Positions 1-6,770 are shown, counted from the stretch's first letter. The stretch: 64,000 bases of DNA from Tenacibaculum sp. 190130A14a (GCF_964048965.1 NZ_OZ040189.1:1488001-1552000); one strand, 5' to 3'. Program-made: numbers and translations. The notes: a model not told the origin generated them from the letters alone.

Positions 1-150
1 GTTCATACGGGTACGCAAGTACACCCTCTAAAAAAAGAAATCTATAAACCTGTAGTTAAAAAAGATTTAATAGAAAAAATGGAGAAATGGTTAATGATTA
101 CAGACTTAGCCATTGAAAAAAACGAAAAATTGGTTGGAATAGGAGATTAA
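1..150 (+). CDS. C-terminal fragment of an unidentified protein
   Basis: An open frame enters from the left edge and ends at TAA (148-150), giving 49 codons of a charged, Lys/Glu-rich C-terminus ending LVGIGD. The start lies outside the window. The stop overlaps the last codons of the convergent XRE gene by 4 nt. I do not recognise the family, and no motif is visible in this fragment. Confidence 0.5.
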   Translation, partial: VHTGTQVHPLKKEIYKPVVKKDLIEKMEKWLMITDLAIEKNEKLVGIGD

Positions 151-362
151 AAATCAACCAACTCTTTTAGCGAAACTTCTAAAGCCTTAGCAATTTCCAA
201 AAGTGAATAAATAGTCGGATTGACTTTTCCGTTCTCCAACTTTTCAAGTGCTTGTCTGTCTTTATTGCAAGCTCTAGCCAAATCGGACTGACTCCAGCCT
301 TTTTGACTTCTTAACTCAACAATACGCTGACCGACTTTCTTTTTAAGTTGTTCTTTATTCAC
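147..362 (-). CDS. XRE-family HTH transcriptional regulator, 71 aa
   Basis: This small protein is almost entirely one helix-turn-helix domain of the HTH_3/Cro-C1 type. Residues 11-65 hold the pattern RIVELRSQKGWSQSDLAR, with a second helix NKDRQALEKLENGK and NPTIYSLLEIAKALEV. Such single-domain proteins usually act as dimeric repressors, often autoregulatory antitoxins. It is divergent from a SymE-like gene. The 95-bp gap holds dyads with TTGTCA/TGACAA half-sites that are good operator candidates. I infer that it represses both genes. Confidence 0.9.
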   Translation of the reverse strand: MNKEQLKKKVGQRIVELRSQKGWSQSDLARACNKDRQALEKLENGKVNPTIYSLLEIAKALEVSLKELVDF

Positions 363-369
363 AGAACAA

Positions 370-457
370 ATGTCAATTAATTATACGACAATTTTGTCAT
401 ATAAAAGTTTGACAACTCAATTTAAACTCTTATGTTTGTCATATAAATAGTTGACAA
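370..457. promoter_or_regulatory. Tandem dyad operators between XRE and SymE-like genes
   Basis: Two 22-bp imperfect palindromes, TTGTCA...TTGACAA at 394-415 and 436-457, are spaced 42 bp apart (four helical turns). A third degenerate copy (TGTCAA...CGACAA) lies near 370-392. The right dyad abuts the proposed TTG start of the SymE-like gene, so a bound repressor would block its expression. Binding by the neighbouring XRE protein is inferred from context. Confidence 0.65.
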
Positions 458-661
458 TTGAGTAATTTCAGGATTTTAAAAATATACAGTAAGTTCCGTT
501 ATCGAAGATGGGGGAGCAATTATACTGTACCTGAAATTAGGCTCGAAGGACAATGGCTTGAACAACTTGGATTTAAAAAAGGAGATACTGTAAAAATTGA
601 CCAGAAAAAAAACAAACTGATAATAACAGTGAGAAAAGAAAAAGAGCATAACAAGGTATAA
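458..661 (+). CDS. SymE-like type I toxin-family protein, 67 aa
   Basis: The C-terminal half (VPEIRLEGQWLEQLGFKKGD, then a beta-rich tail with KLIITV) matches the SymE_toxin domain, an AbrB-like fold. In E. coli SymE is an SOS-induced RNA-toxic or nucleoid-binding protein. The N-terminal RILKIYSKFRYR is also typical of SymE proteins. The start is a TTG immediately after the operator dyad, and no ATG precedes the domain. Classical symE is held off by the antisense RNA SymR. Here a divergent XRE gene with shared operators suggests protein-based repression instead. Confidence 0.7.
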   Translation: MSNFRILKIYSKFRYRRWGSNYTVPEIRLEGQWLEQLGFKKGDTVKIDQKKNKLIITVRKEKEHNKV

Positions 662-837
662 AGCAAATAGGGCGTTTGTGGTTACCGAAAGTTTTGTATT
701 TTTAAGCAATCACGCCAAAACAAAGTTTTGACGTTTAAGAAAATATAAATGTAAAAACGTTTGTTTTGGCTTAGTGCAAACTCAAAAGGTTATTTCCTTT
801 TACTGCCCTACTTGCCTTATACAAACCGTTAGCAATT
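646..837. repeat. attC-like cassette junction 1 (long type)
   Basis: The site runs from a weak left core (GCATAAC) to the right core GTTAGCAATT. The long interior shares segments with the junction at 9932-10138: GGTTACCGAAAG, GTGCAAA, and TTGCC before the outer arm. The inner arms GGTATAA and TTATACAAACC precede the right core. The right core matches the end of its own cassette (AATTGCTAAC at 1392-1401) exactly. Confidence 0.7.
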
Positions 838-842
838 ATTAG

Positions 843-1388
843 ATGAAAATAATCGAGTTAAAGAATTTTATAAAAACGGGGGATTTTGATAAAATCAAAG
901 TTGGGACATCTACAAAACAGGATGTGATTGACCTAATGGGGAATGATTTTGACTTCGGAGATTTTGGTGAAACTCAAATTATAAAATTTGGATGGTATGA
1001 ATTCTTTTACTGGACTGAATCTGAAATAGTATTTGCAATACAAAATGACCATTTACAATTTGATTGTTCAAATCATAATGAAATGATTGAATATCAAAAT
1101 GAGAATATAAAGATTGATAATTGGTTTTTACAGACGAATAAGAACATCAAATTTTCTGAGGTTATTCAAATTTTAAAAAGTGAGAAAATCCAATATGAAT
1201 TAGATAAACAAAATTTTGATGGAGCCCTAGAATATTTGAAACTCCAGAATGGATTAACTATGGATTTTGATAATGAATTAACAACTTGGATTTATAATGA
1301 ATCTGCGGATGAATGGGATATGAAAAACGAACTAATTAAAAACCAACAGGACTATATTCTTAACGGGATTAGGCTCTTTAAATATTAA
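843..1388 (+). CDS. Cassette-borne hypothetical protein, 181 aa
   Basis: This acidic cytosolic protein has no signal peptide or membrane segment. The stretch IKVGTSTKQDVIDLMGNDFDFGD, read with the following KFGWYEFFY, resembles small Bacteroidetes proteins of the kind often found as immunity or accessory proteins, but I cannot name the family. It is the only gene in a cassette whose ends match exactly over 10 bases (GTTAGCAATT at 828, AATTGCTAAC at 1392). The ATG lies 5 nt after the core. Confidence 0.75.
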   Translation: MKIIELKNFIKTGDFDKIKVGTSTKQDVIDLMGNDFDFGDFGETQIIKFGWYEFFYWTESEIVFAIQNDHLQFDCSNHNEMIEYQNENIKIDNWFLQTNKNIKFSEVIQILKSEKIQYELDKQNFDGALEYLKLQNGLTMDFDNELTTWIYNESADEWDMKNELIKNQQDYILNGIRLFKY

Positions 1389-1391
1389 AAC

Positions 1392-1453
1392 AATTGCTAA
1401 CAAAACCTAAACTGCATTAAAACGCAGCTTAGCCAAAACGTTGCGGTGCATTT
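1392..1453. repeat. attC-like junction 2 (short type)
   Basis: This junction is 62 bp long. The left core AATTGCTAAC belongs to the upstream cassette and the right core GTTGCGGTGCATTT to the downstream one. The interior palindrome is CTAAACTGC-loop-GCAGCTTAG. The same short interior occurs at 2657-2712 and 18734-18798. Confidence 0.8.
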
Positions 1454-1459
1454 AAGAAA

Positions 1460-1963
1460 ATGAGTGAATTAATAGAAAAATCGTCGGAAAAAGTAAAAGA
1501 CCAAATGGAATTTTGGTTTTTTGGATTTTTCGGCAAAGAGAAATCTGATTTCAATGGAACTGAATTATTTACTCTTTTCGATTTAATTCCTGAATCGGAA
1601 CAAAGTGTGTATAGGAAGAAAATGGAATTGAAAAAAAATGAAATTCCTGTATTGATTTTAAAAATATCTGAATCTGAATTTATTATAAACTCAACTCATA
1701 GATTTGTTCTTTTGGACAGTTCAAAATCTGAATTCATTGAATACTCTGAATTTGAACGGCACAACGGATTTATAGCTTTTGTGACTAACAGAGAAGATGG
1801 AATAAGTGTTAAACAAAATGGACATTTCGCTGATTTTAGAATTCGAAAGAAAAACGAAGAAATAATAACGCGAAAAATACCGACAGGCGAACCTGGTTTT
1901 GCTTTTTGGAATGTGACTAAAAAATGTGAGTTAATTGGTCGAAAATATAAAATAACTGAATAA
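1460..1963 (+). CDS. Cassette-borne hypothetical protein, 167 aa
   Basis: A soluble protein with no recognisable domain. It has an aromatic N-terminal patch (FWFFGFFGKEK), a beta-rich middle with two SESEF repeats, and a C-terminal KIPTGEPGFAFW segment. It is the single gene of a cassette whose start GTTGCGGTGCATTT pairs with its end GACACCACAAC, with a few mismatches. The ATG is 6 nt downstream of the start core. The function is unknown. Confidence 0.7.
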   Translation: MSELIEKSSEKVKDQMEFWFFGFFGKEKSDFNGTELFTLFDLIPESEQSVYRKKMELKKNEIPVLILKISESEFIINSTHRFVLLDSSKSEFIEYSEFERHNGFIAFVTNREDGISVKQNGHFADFRIRKKNEEIITRKIPTGEPGFAFWNVTKKCELIGRKYKITE

Positions 1964-1965
1964 AA

Positions 1966-2110
1966 ACGACACCACAACACCGTGTATAATTCATTGCTAG
2001 TTCTAGACTACTTTCCAAAGTTCTTGTAGCCCATGCTACCTTTGATTTATTTGTTAACTTTAGTGCTTAAAACACACTACTAATTTTATATAAACATGTT
2101 GGGTGTAATT
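1966..2110. repeat. attC-like junction 3 (long type with CTAG interior)
   Basis: The left core is ACACCACAAC and the right core GTTGGGTGTAATT. The inner segment CACCGTGTATAATTC... and the sequence ATTTATTTGTTAACTTTAGTGCTTAAA recur in the junctions at 6106, 10756, 18127 and 21211. The right half here is more diverged than in those copies. Confidence 0.7.
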
Positions 2111-2117
2111 AAACGAA

Positions 2118-2417
2118 ATGGGATTTAAAGTACCGAAAGACACTCCTCCAATGGAGCGAGAATTAATATATCTACTTGTAGACCTTTGCGTCAAATGGGG
2201 ATTTTGTATTCCTTCTGATAGTTTCGAGAAAATTTCAAAAATGGACTATTACAAGGACAAGGATTTTGCAATGGATGTGGTTGAAGCTGAAGGATTAGAT
2301 GGTTATTCAAGTTGGGTAAATAAGATTTCAGAAAGATTTAGAGAAAGGTTTGGTACAAACGAAATTGACTCTTTAACATTTGTTGACAGAGTAAGAGGTG
2401 TAAAGGAAAATTGGTAA
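2118..2417 (+). CDS. Cassette-borne hypothetical protein, 99 aa
   Basis: A small soluble protein beginning GFKVPKDTPPMERELIYLLVDLCVKWGFCIPSD, with a predicted helical C-terminus rich in Arg and Glu. I do not recognise it. It is the first of two genes in one cassette: the stop is 10 nt before the next ATG, so they are likely co-translated. Size and context would fit an immunity or antitoxin-like protein, but nothing in the sequence proves that. Confidence 0.7.
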   Translation: MGFKVPKDTPPMERELIYLLVDLCVKWGFCIPSDSFEKISKMDYYKDKDFAMDVVEAEGLDGYSSWVNKISERFRERFGTNEIDSLTFVDRVRGVKENW

Positions 2418-2427
2418 AATATCAGGA

Positions 2428-2655
2428 ATGAAAAAATTAGATGTGCAGCACTTTTTAGGAATATACCGAATAAGAATGCGAATGCAAGAAGATGGAATTA
2501 CTAATCCTACTGATGCAGTAAAACAATTCACGAAAGATTTTGTGACTAAATTATCTAAAATGGCGTTAGATGAAGAAGTAAAAATAGAAGGAAAATCATT
2601 CATTGATTCTAACGGTAAAATAATTGCGACTTTACCGTTTGAAAAAAACGAATAA
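2428..2655 (+). CDS. Cassette-borne hypothetical protein, 75 aa
   Basis: The second gene of a two-gene cassette, 10 nt after its partner. The sequence looks mostly helical at the N-terminus (FLGIYRIRMRMQEDG, AVKQFTKDFVTKLSKM). It ends in a short beta hairpin (SFIDSNGKIIATLPF). No known domain is recognisable. The cassette end (TACACTTAAT) only partly complements its start GTTGGGTGTA, so this cassette may be ageing. Confidence 0.65.
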   Translation: MKKLDVQHFLGIYRIRMRMQEDGITNPTDAVKQFTKDFVTKLSKMALDEEVKIEGKSFIDSNGKIIATLPFEKNE

Positions 2656-2656
2656 A

Positions 2657-2712
2657 CATACACTTAATAATACCTAAACTACATTAAAACACAGCTTAGC
2701 CAAACCGTTAGC
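2657..2712. repeat. attC-like junction 4 (short type), last in its unit
   Basis: The left core is TACACTTAAT and the interior CTAAACTAC-ATTAAAAC-ACAGCTTAG. The right core GTTAGC leads straight into the terminator block of the unit rather than into another gene. Confidence 0.7.
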
Positions 2713-2725
2713 AAAAACATATCAT

Positions 2726-2760
2726 CTTACCACAAAGTACCTTAATTAAGGTGTTTTTTT
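2726..2760 (+). terminator. Unit terminator with unit-end core CTTACCACAA
   Basis: The unit-end core CTTACCACAA (2726-2735) is followed by the palindrome ACCTTAATTAAGGT and a T7 run. This is an intrinsic terminator for the forward cassette unit. The same block recurs at 4049, 4822, 6906, 7442, 13858 and 23837. Confidence 0.8.
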
Positions 2761-2798
2761 ATGTCGAAAATTTAAAAGTAATATTAAAATAAGTGTAG

Positions 2799-2909
2799 TT
2801 ATTTTCTCCTTTTTTTAGCTAAGTAAATTGCGAGGTAACAAAGGGATATAGCAATAAAACTAAATACAAAAACGGGTGGCTTATTAGCCAAAATAATTAT
2901 CAAATTCAT
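2799..2909 (-). CDS. Tiny membrane protein, 36 aa
   Basis: The ORF MNLIIILANKPPVFVF... has one hydrophobic segment of about 20 residues and ends in the basic tail AKKRRK. The upstream TACTTTTG lies exactly 4 nt before the ATG, the spacing seen at many sister genes in this island, so the mRNA is probably leaderless. The TAA stop overlaps the conserved GTAGTTA motif that marks module boundaries. The function is unknown. Confidence 0.55.
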   Translation of the reverse strand: MNLIIILANKPPVFVFSFIAISLCYLAIYLAKKRRK

Positions 2910-2945
2910 GGATCAAAAGTAAGTAAACAAAAATAACTGTAGGTA

Positions 2946-3173
2946 TTATTTAATTAGTTTATCACCTAAACTGTATGAAATATAAATGATTATAAAGAGA
3001 GGTAAATAAAAAAGTAAGCTAGTGAAAAGCAATGCAAACGTACTAGTATCTTTTAACAACTCGTTAAATAATGGAATAATCTTATCTGATTTTAGCAAAA
3101 CTTTGAATAAGAAATATCCAGATAGTAGAAAAGCCAAGATTAATAATAAATAGCCTGCAATTTTTTTTATCAT
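2946..3173 (-). CDS. Small two-helix membrane protein, 75 aa
   Basis: The protein starts MIKKIAGYLLLILAFLLSGYFLF and has a second hydrophobic helix (FALLFTSLLFYLPLFIIIYISY), so it is an inner-membrane protein with two predicted spans. The MIKKI start recurs in the genes at 7518 and 7734. The promoter TATTTTTG lies 4 nt before the ATG. It is the second module of a two-gene opposite-strand cluster between two cassette units. The function is unknown. Confidence 0.65.
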   Translation of the reverse strand: MIKKIAGYLLLILAFLLSGYFLFKVLLKSDKIIPLFNELLKDTSTFALLFTSLLFYLPLFIIIYISYSLGDKLIK

Positions 3174-3204
3174 ACATCAAAAATAGCAAAATCGAAATAA
3201 ACAA

Positions 3205-3275
3205 AACTGTAGTTAGTTGGAACTACTAAAAAATCCGATAAGTTCATTGACATAATTGTGGTAAGCAAACTTTAA
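3205..3275 (+). promoter_or_regulatory. Unit promoter region 1 (TTGAC with core TTGTGGTAAG)
   Basis: The imperfect hairpin GTAGTTAGTTGGAACTAC is followed by TTGAC (3247-3251) and the unit-start core TTGTGGTAAG (3256-3265). This core is complementary to CTTACCACA at the end of the same unit (4049-4057). The -7 element is less clear here than in the other copies. Confidence 0.65.
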
Positions 3276-3308
3276 TATGTAATTTAGTATTCACAAATAA
3301 ATTTCCTA

Positions 3309-4025
3309 ATGAACTACAAAAAGGAAGAAGAATTAATATTAGACAAGTTTAAACTTCATTATGAGTCTTTTCCGGAAGGAAAAATATTACCTATAGAAAA
3401 ACCAGATTTTATAATCCAAGGTAAAAATAGAAAAATTGGAATTGAACTAACTGAAGTGTTCTTAGATTCTAATGATAATAATATGATGTCTAGACTTGAA
3501 CGAAAATATTCAGATAGACGCATTTTCACAAGTGTTTTAATCAATAAACTTCAATGCCTTGTCAATTTTAAGTTTTGTATCTCAGTGTTCTTTAATGATT
3601 ATAAACCTATTAGAAAACTTAAGAGAGAGAATATATCGAATATAATTGTCGATTTAGTAAAGGATAGTTTTAAGATTCTAGATGATAAGCAAGAATTAAT
3701 ATATGATGACCTTTTTAATTTACCTGAAGAAATTTATGCTGTTGAAATCCTTAGATATGATGGTCTTAGTGAGTCTTTTGATAGAATCGATGCAGGAGAA
3801 ATATTTTTTGATCTAACAGAAACTCATATTAATACTATATTATTAAAGAAAGAAGAATCATTAATAAACTATCAGAATTGTGATGAACAATGGTTGTTAA
3901 TTCATGAAGGGAAGGGGTTATCTGGGACTTTCAAAAATATTAATATTTCAAAACCGATTGAAAGTACCTTTGATAAAGTCGTTTTATTTAGAATTAACTC
4001 TTGTGAAATAATTGAGTTAAAATAA
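3309..4025 (+). CDS. Putative PD-(D/E)XK-like nuclease-fold protein, 238 aa
   Basis: Residues 32-49 read PDFIIQGKNRKIGIELTE. A PD motif, then a beta strand with E-L-T, resembles variant PD-(D/E)XK nuclease cores (P-D...E-x-T). The remainder is alpha/beta without a further recognisable domain. It stands alone between its own promoter and terminator, with no attC-like core next to the ATG. Such proteins can be restriction-like or accessory nucleases. Catalytic activity is uncertain because the Lys is replaced by Thr. Confidence 0.7.
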   Translation: MNYKKEEELILDKFKLHYESFPEGKILPIEKPDFIIQGKNRKIGIELTEVFLDSNDNNMMSRLERKYSDRRIFTSVLINKLQCLVNFKFCISVFFNDYKPIRKLKRENISNIIVDLVKDSFKILDDKQELIYDDLFNLPEEIYAVEILRYDGLSESFDRIDAGEIFFDLTETHINTILLKKEESLINYQNCDEQWLLIHEGKGLSGTFKNINISKPIESTFDKVVLFRINSCEIIELK

Positions 4026-4048
4026 AATTAGAAGCTTTAACTAATTAA

Positions 4049-4083
4049 CTTACCACATACACCTTTTATGGGTGTTTTTTTTA
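4049..4083 (+). terminator. Unit terminator with core CTTACCACA
   Basis: The unit-end core CTTACCACA is followed by the stem ACACC-TTTTATG-GGTGT and a T8-9 run. It closes the one-gene unit carrying the nuclease-like gene. Confidence 0.8.
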
Positions 4084-4119
4084 TGTCAAAATTTTAGTAA
4101 ACAAATATTAATATAAGTG

Positions 4120-4186
4120 TAGGTTCTCCGATACCTTAAAAACGGAAAAACGTTCTTTGACATTATTGTGATAAGAAATATTTTTC
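4120..4186 (+). promoter_or_regulatory. Unit promoter 2
   Basis: The hairpin-like GGTTCTCCGATACC is followed by TTGAC (4157), a 17-bp spacer and TATTTTTC (4179). The spacer holds the core TTGTGATAAG (4166-4175), which is the exact reverse complement of CTTATCACAA at the end of the same unit (4822-4831). Confidence 0.75.
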
Positions 4187-4262
4187 GGATAAACATAACT
4201 GTTTTGTTGGGTTATCCAGAAAAATATACCGGATAACATTTATATTTGTTTGAATATAACTA
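4187..4262 (+). repeat. Leader repeat type A (attI-like position), copy 1
   Basis: A conserved segment lies between the unit promoter and the first GTT core. It contains GGATAAACATAACTG, GGATAACATTTATATTTG and AATATAACTAGTT. A near-identical copy sits at 8584-8659. The position matches that of attI in an integron; the role is inferred. Confidence 0.6.
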
Positions 4263-4311
4263 GTTGTGCGTAAGCCAAAAATCATAACGTTAAAATCAAC
4301 CAATAGATAAA

Positions 4312-4785
4312 ATGAAATTTAAATATTTATACTATTTTTTATGCATTTTATTGTTAAATTCTTGTAATAAAAAAAACAATGGAAATATTTCTTGTAGATT
4401 GTTTGATACTGAAAATTTAAACCAAGAAATAAAGTCTGTATATGATTTGAAAAATCAAGGTTTTAATCCAATTAAAGGGAATATTTCATTACTTGAAAAG
4501 AAAAATAGAGATACAATAGTTCATCTACAAATAGATCATAAGTTTAACGATTTGAGATGTAAAATATGGTTAATAAAATTGAATTCAATTAAAATAGAAG
4601 AAATAAGTACTTTTTTATTAAAATATAATCTACATATGACATCTAGCAGGTGTTATGATTATGATAAAAAAAGTACTTGTCAATTTTCAGTTTTTAACCC
4701 TAAAAATAACAAGGTATATATTTGTGAAGCCTACCATATTGATAAAACTCCTACATTGAAAGTTATTTACTTTGTTCCTAGATAA
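4312..4785 (+). CDS. Lipoprotein of unknown function, 157 aa
   Basis: The N-terminus has a basic start, a hydrophobic stretch (YLYYFLCILLL) and the lipobox LNSC, so the mature protein begins at Cys18 and is membrane-anchored by lipid. Two later cysteine pairs (around SCRLF/RCKIW and SRCYDY/STCQF) could form disulphides. No family is recognised. It is the only gene of its unit; a GTTGTGCG core starts the cassette, but a matching end is not evident. Confidence 0.75.
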   Translation: MKFKYLYYFLCILLLNSCNKKNNGNISCRLFDTENLNQEIKSVYDLKNQGFNPIKGNISLLEKKNRDTIVHLQIDHKFNDLRCKIWLIKLNSIKIEEISTFLLKYNLHMTSSRCYDYDKKSTCQFSVFNPKNNKVYICEAYHIDKTPTLKVIYFVPR

Positions 4786-4821
4786 AGTGAAAATTATTAA
4801 AACGTTAGTAAAACATATCAT

Positions 4822-4857
4822 CTTATCACAAAGCACCTTAATTAAGGTGTTTTTTTA
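4822..4857 (+). terminator. Unit terminator with core CTTATCACAA
   Basis: The core CTTATCACAA is followed by the palindrome CACCTTAATTAAGGTG and T7. It pairs with the unit-start core at 4166. Confidence 0.85.
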
Positions 4858-4904
4858 TGTCGAAAATTTAAAAGTAATATTAAAATAAGTGTAATAAAAG
4901 AAAT

Positions 4905-5098
4905 ATGAAAACAGCAATAGCAGAAACACATTTAGAGATCTGGGTCGACTGCCCACACTGTGATAATTACCAAAATATTTTGAAAAAGTAAGAGAATGTT
5001 TAGGTGATGATTTAAGAGCTGAAAACATAGAAGAATTGATAACCTGTGATAATGATGATTGTGGGGAACAATTCAAGGTAACTGAAATCGAGTATTAA
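4905..5098 (+). pseudogene. Frameshifted small zinc-ribbon protein
   Basis: The frame from ATG 4905 reads MKTAIAETHLEIWVDCPHC and stops at 4989. In the next frame the protein continues through VRECLGDDLRAENIEELITC with CDNDDC and ends EFKV-like with TEIEY. Together they make a typical double-CxxC zinc-ribbon protein of about 64 residues. Adding one T in the TTTT run near 4978-4981 restores NIFEKVREC. The gene is flanked by a direct repeat TATTAAAATAAGTGTA at about 4879 and 5093, unlike its reverse-oriented neighbours. A sequencing error is possible. Confidence 0.65.
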
Positions 5099-5104
5099 AA
5101 TAAG

Positions 5105-5173
5105 TGTAGATAATCGGAACTACTAAAACATCCGATAAGTTCATTGACATAATTGTAGTAAATAATAATTTTT
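5105..5173 (+). promoter_or_regulatory. Unit promoter 3
   Basis: The imperfect hairpin GTAGATAATCGGAACTAC is followed by TTGAC (5144-5148), a 17-bp spacer and TAATTTTT (5166-5173). The core TTGTAGTAAATAATA (5153-5167) is the exact 15-bp reverse complement of the unit end at 6906-6920. Confidence 0.8.
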
Positions 5174-5265
5174 CTAAATTAGCATGGAAGATAAAGACAT
5201 TTAAATATGACGATTTCTGTACCAAATTTGGAGTATAACGACGTATTTTATGCGTATATAAACAA
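5174..5265 (+). repeat. Leader repeat type B (attI-like position), copy 1
   Basis: A conserved leader with AAATTAGC...GGAAGATAA, ACGATTTCTGTAC, GTATAACGACG and TATATAAACAA lies immediately before the first GTT core. Other copies are at 7049-7138 and 15032-15123. Confidence 0.65.
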
Positions 5266-5286
5266 GTTGTACAACATTTGACCAAA

Positions 5287-5727
5287 ATGAAAGTTGAGTT
5301 TAAAGAATTAAGAAAAGTGTATAAGGAAATTAAAGACTTCCTTGAAAATGCTTCTGGAGAAAATGTAAAAGGACTGAATACGAAAATTTGCGAAGATTTA
5401 GGGCTTTGGGGAGATGACAATTATTTTCTATTAGAGGAATTTGTGACAAAGAATAATCTGAATTTTGACAAGTTTGACTACAGCGAGCATTTTGAAAGTG
5501 AAGGAGAATTATTTAATGGCAGTAATGCTTTAATCGGACTTTTAACTTTACCATTTCTTATTGTCGCTCGAATTATAAAATGGATTTTCCCAAAGATTAA
5601 AACACCTTTTGACAATTCTTTTCTTCCTATGAAAAACGAAAGAATTGATTTGACATTTGGAGACTTAATAGTTTGTAAGTTAAAAGGAGAATTTTGCTTA
5701 CGAAAAAACACACTAATCGAAATATAA
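5287..5727 (+). CDS. DUF1493-like cassette protein, about 146 aa
   Basis: The N-terminal 75 residues (TKICEDLGLWGDDNYFLLEE, NNLNFDKFDYSEHF) resemble the DUF1493 family, a small acyl-carrier-like fold of unknown role. A hydrophobic segment (ALIGLLTLPFLIVARIIKWIF) follows, suggesting membrane association, and then a beta-rich tail. ATG 5287 is chosen over an in-frame TTG at 5278 that lies inside the cassette core. The stop overlaps the next gene, so the two are translationally linked in one cassette. Confidence 0.7.
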   Translation: MKVEFKELRKVYKEIKDFLENASGENVKGLNTKICEDLGLWGDDNYFLLEEFVTKNNLNFDKFDYSEHFESEGELFNGSNALIGLLTLPFLIVARIIKWIFPKIKTPFDNSFLPMKNERIDLTFGDLIVCKLKGEFCLRKNTLIEI

Positions 5728-6104
5728 CATTGGACGAAAGAGCATTTAAGACATTAATAGAATATTTAGAAAAAATACCTTCAATGACAAAACCTATTTC
5801 ATCTGGTTCTGATGATGAAGGATTTTGGTGGATAAAATTTCAACTTGACATAACGAATGAATTAGCTTGGAATGTAGTTCAAGAATTAGGTTGTGTTGTC
5901 AATTACCTTTCGATTAATGAAAGATTACCAACAGTTTTTTACCCAGTCTCACCTGCACCTTATATGAATGGTGGACCAGAAGACTTTTTGTCTTGGGTAA
6001 TTGAAACAAGGGATAAAGAATTTAAACCAGGAACATTAATGAAATGGTTGGATGGTAGATTACCAAATCCAGTAGATGACTTGGAACAATGGGAAATGGA
6101 ATAA
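5694..6104 (+). CDS. Conserved cassette protein, immunity-like, up to 136 aa
   Basis: The core reads WWIKFQLDITNELAWNVVQE, then LSINERLPTVFYPVSPAPYM, NGGPEDFLSWVIE and RLPNPVDDLEQW. I recall this as a conserved Bacteroidetes family of small cytosolic proteins but cannot name it. The start is uncertain: TTG at 5694 overlaps the previous gene and TTG at 5730 is an alternative. The cassette ends (GTTGTACAACATTT and AAACGTTGTACAAC) match almost perfectly. Confidence 0.7.
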   Translation: MLTKKHTNRNITLDERAFKTLIEYLEKIPSMTKPISSGSDDEGFWWIKFQLDITNELAWNVVQELGCVVNYLSINERLPTVFYPVSPAPYMNGGPEDFLSWVIETRDKEFKPGTLMKWLDGRLPNPVDDLEQWEME

Positions 6105-6105
6105 A

Positions 6106-6249
6106 AAACGTTGTACAACAATGGCTATAAGTAATTGCTTGTTCTCGCCTACTTCTGAAAATCCTCGCGGATTTTCAGTTTGGTGTGTATTTGCAAAGTT
6201 AAGTGCTAACCCACGCAACTACTCATAGCCGAGACCGTTGGCAATAATT
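6106..6249. repeat. attC-like junction 5 (long type)
   Basis: The left core is AAACGTTGTACAAC and the right core GTTGGCAATAATT. The interior has the arms GGCTATAAGTAATTGC and CTCATAGCC, and the hairpin GAAAATCCTCGCGGATTTTC. Confidence 0.85.
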
Positions 6250-6254
6250 AACGA

Positions 6255-6767
6255 ATGAATTTTTTAGAATCAAAATATTTTGAAAAACAACAACTTACAA
6301 AACCTGATAAATACAATAACCAATATTTAGATGGTAGATTTGAATTTATTAAATTAGGTTTAACATTGGACATTCAATTTCAAGTATTAAATGAAGATAT
6401 TGATACAGAAATATCGATGTCCATATTTGATGAATTGTTTGATAAGTTTCATAAGAAGTTTGATGATTTTTACTTTGAAAAACTAATTCATCAAACAACG
6501 AATAAATTAATTTCTTACATCAAAAAAGATAAAAGAAAAAACGAAATTGAACGATTAAGAAATAGAATGAAACTTGACTATATTACATTTTCATTCGAGA
6601 GATATTTAGATTTTCACACCGATGATAATGTGCCACCATATTCTGAAAGAATAGAAATTATCATGAGATTTTTAGACAGAGACTTTTTAAACTCTCATGA
6701 AATTATTGTAGAAATTGACCCAAATATTGATTTTGTTTTTAAAGACGCTTTCTTTGAACACATATAA
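6255..6767 (+). CDS. Cassette-borne hypothetical protein, 170 aa
   Basis: A charged, mostly helical soluble protein with a central helix of alternating Lys/Glu (SYIKKDKRKNEIERLRNRM). It has no signal peptide and no recognised domain. The cassette start GTTGGCAATAATT pairs with its end ACTATTACCAAC. It is the second cassette of the unit that begins at promoter 3. Confidence 0.7.
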   Translation: MNFLESKYFEKQQLTKPDKYNNQYLDGRFEFIKLGLTLDIQFQVLNEDIDTEISMSIFDELFDKFHKKFDDFYFEKLIHQTTNKLISYIKKDKRKNEIERLRNRMKLDYITFSFERYLDFHTDDNVPPYSERIEIIMRFLDRDFLNSHEIIVEIDPNIDFVFKDAFFEHI

Positions 6768-6770
6768 AAA

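Noticed and set aside
476..709. 77-codon minus-strand ORF over the SymE-like gene
   Set aside because: It is the antisense shadow of a gene with a recognisable SymE domain and runs into the repeat at 646.
2726..2760. Riboswitch or attenuator in the ACACCTTAATTAAGGTGT blocks
   Set aside because: They lie downstream of genes, are followed by T runs and vary only in the loop: terminators.
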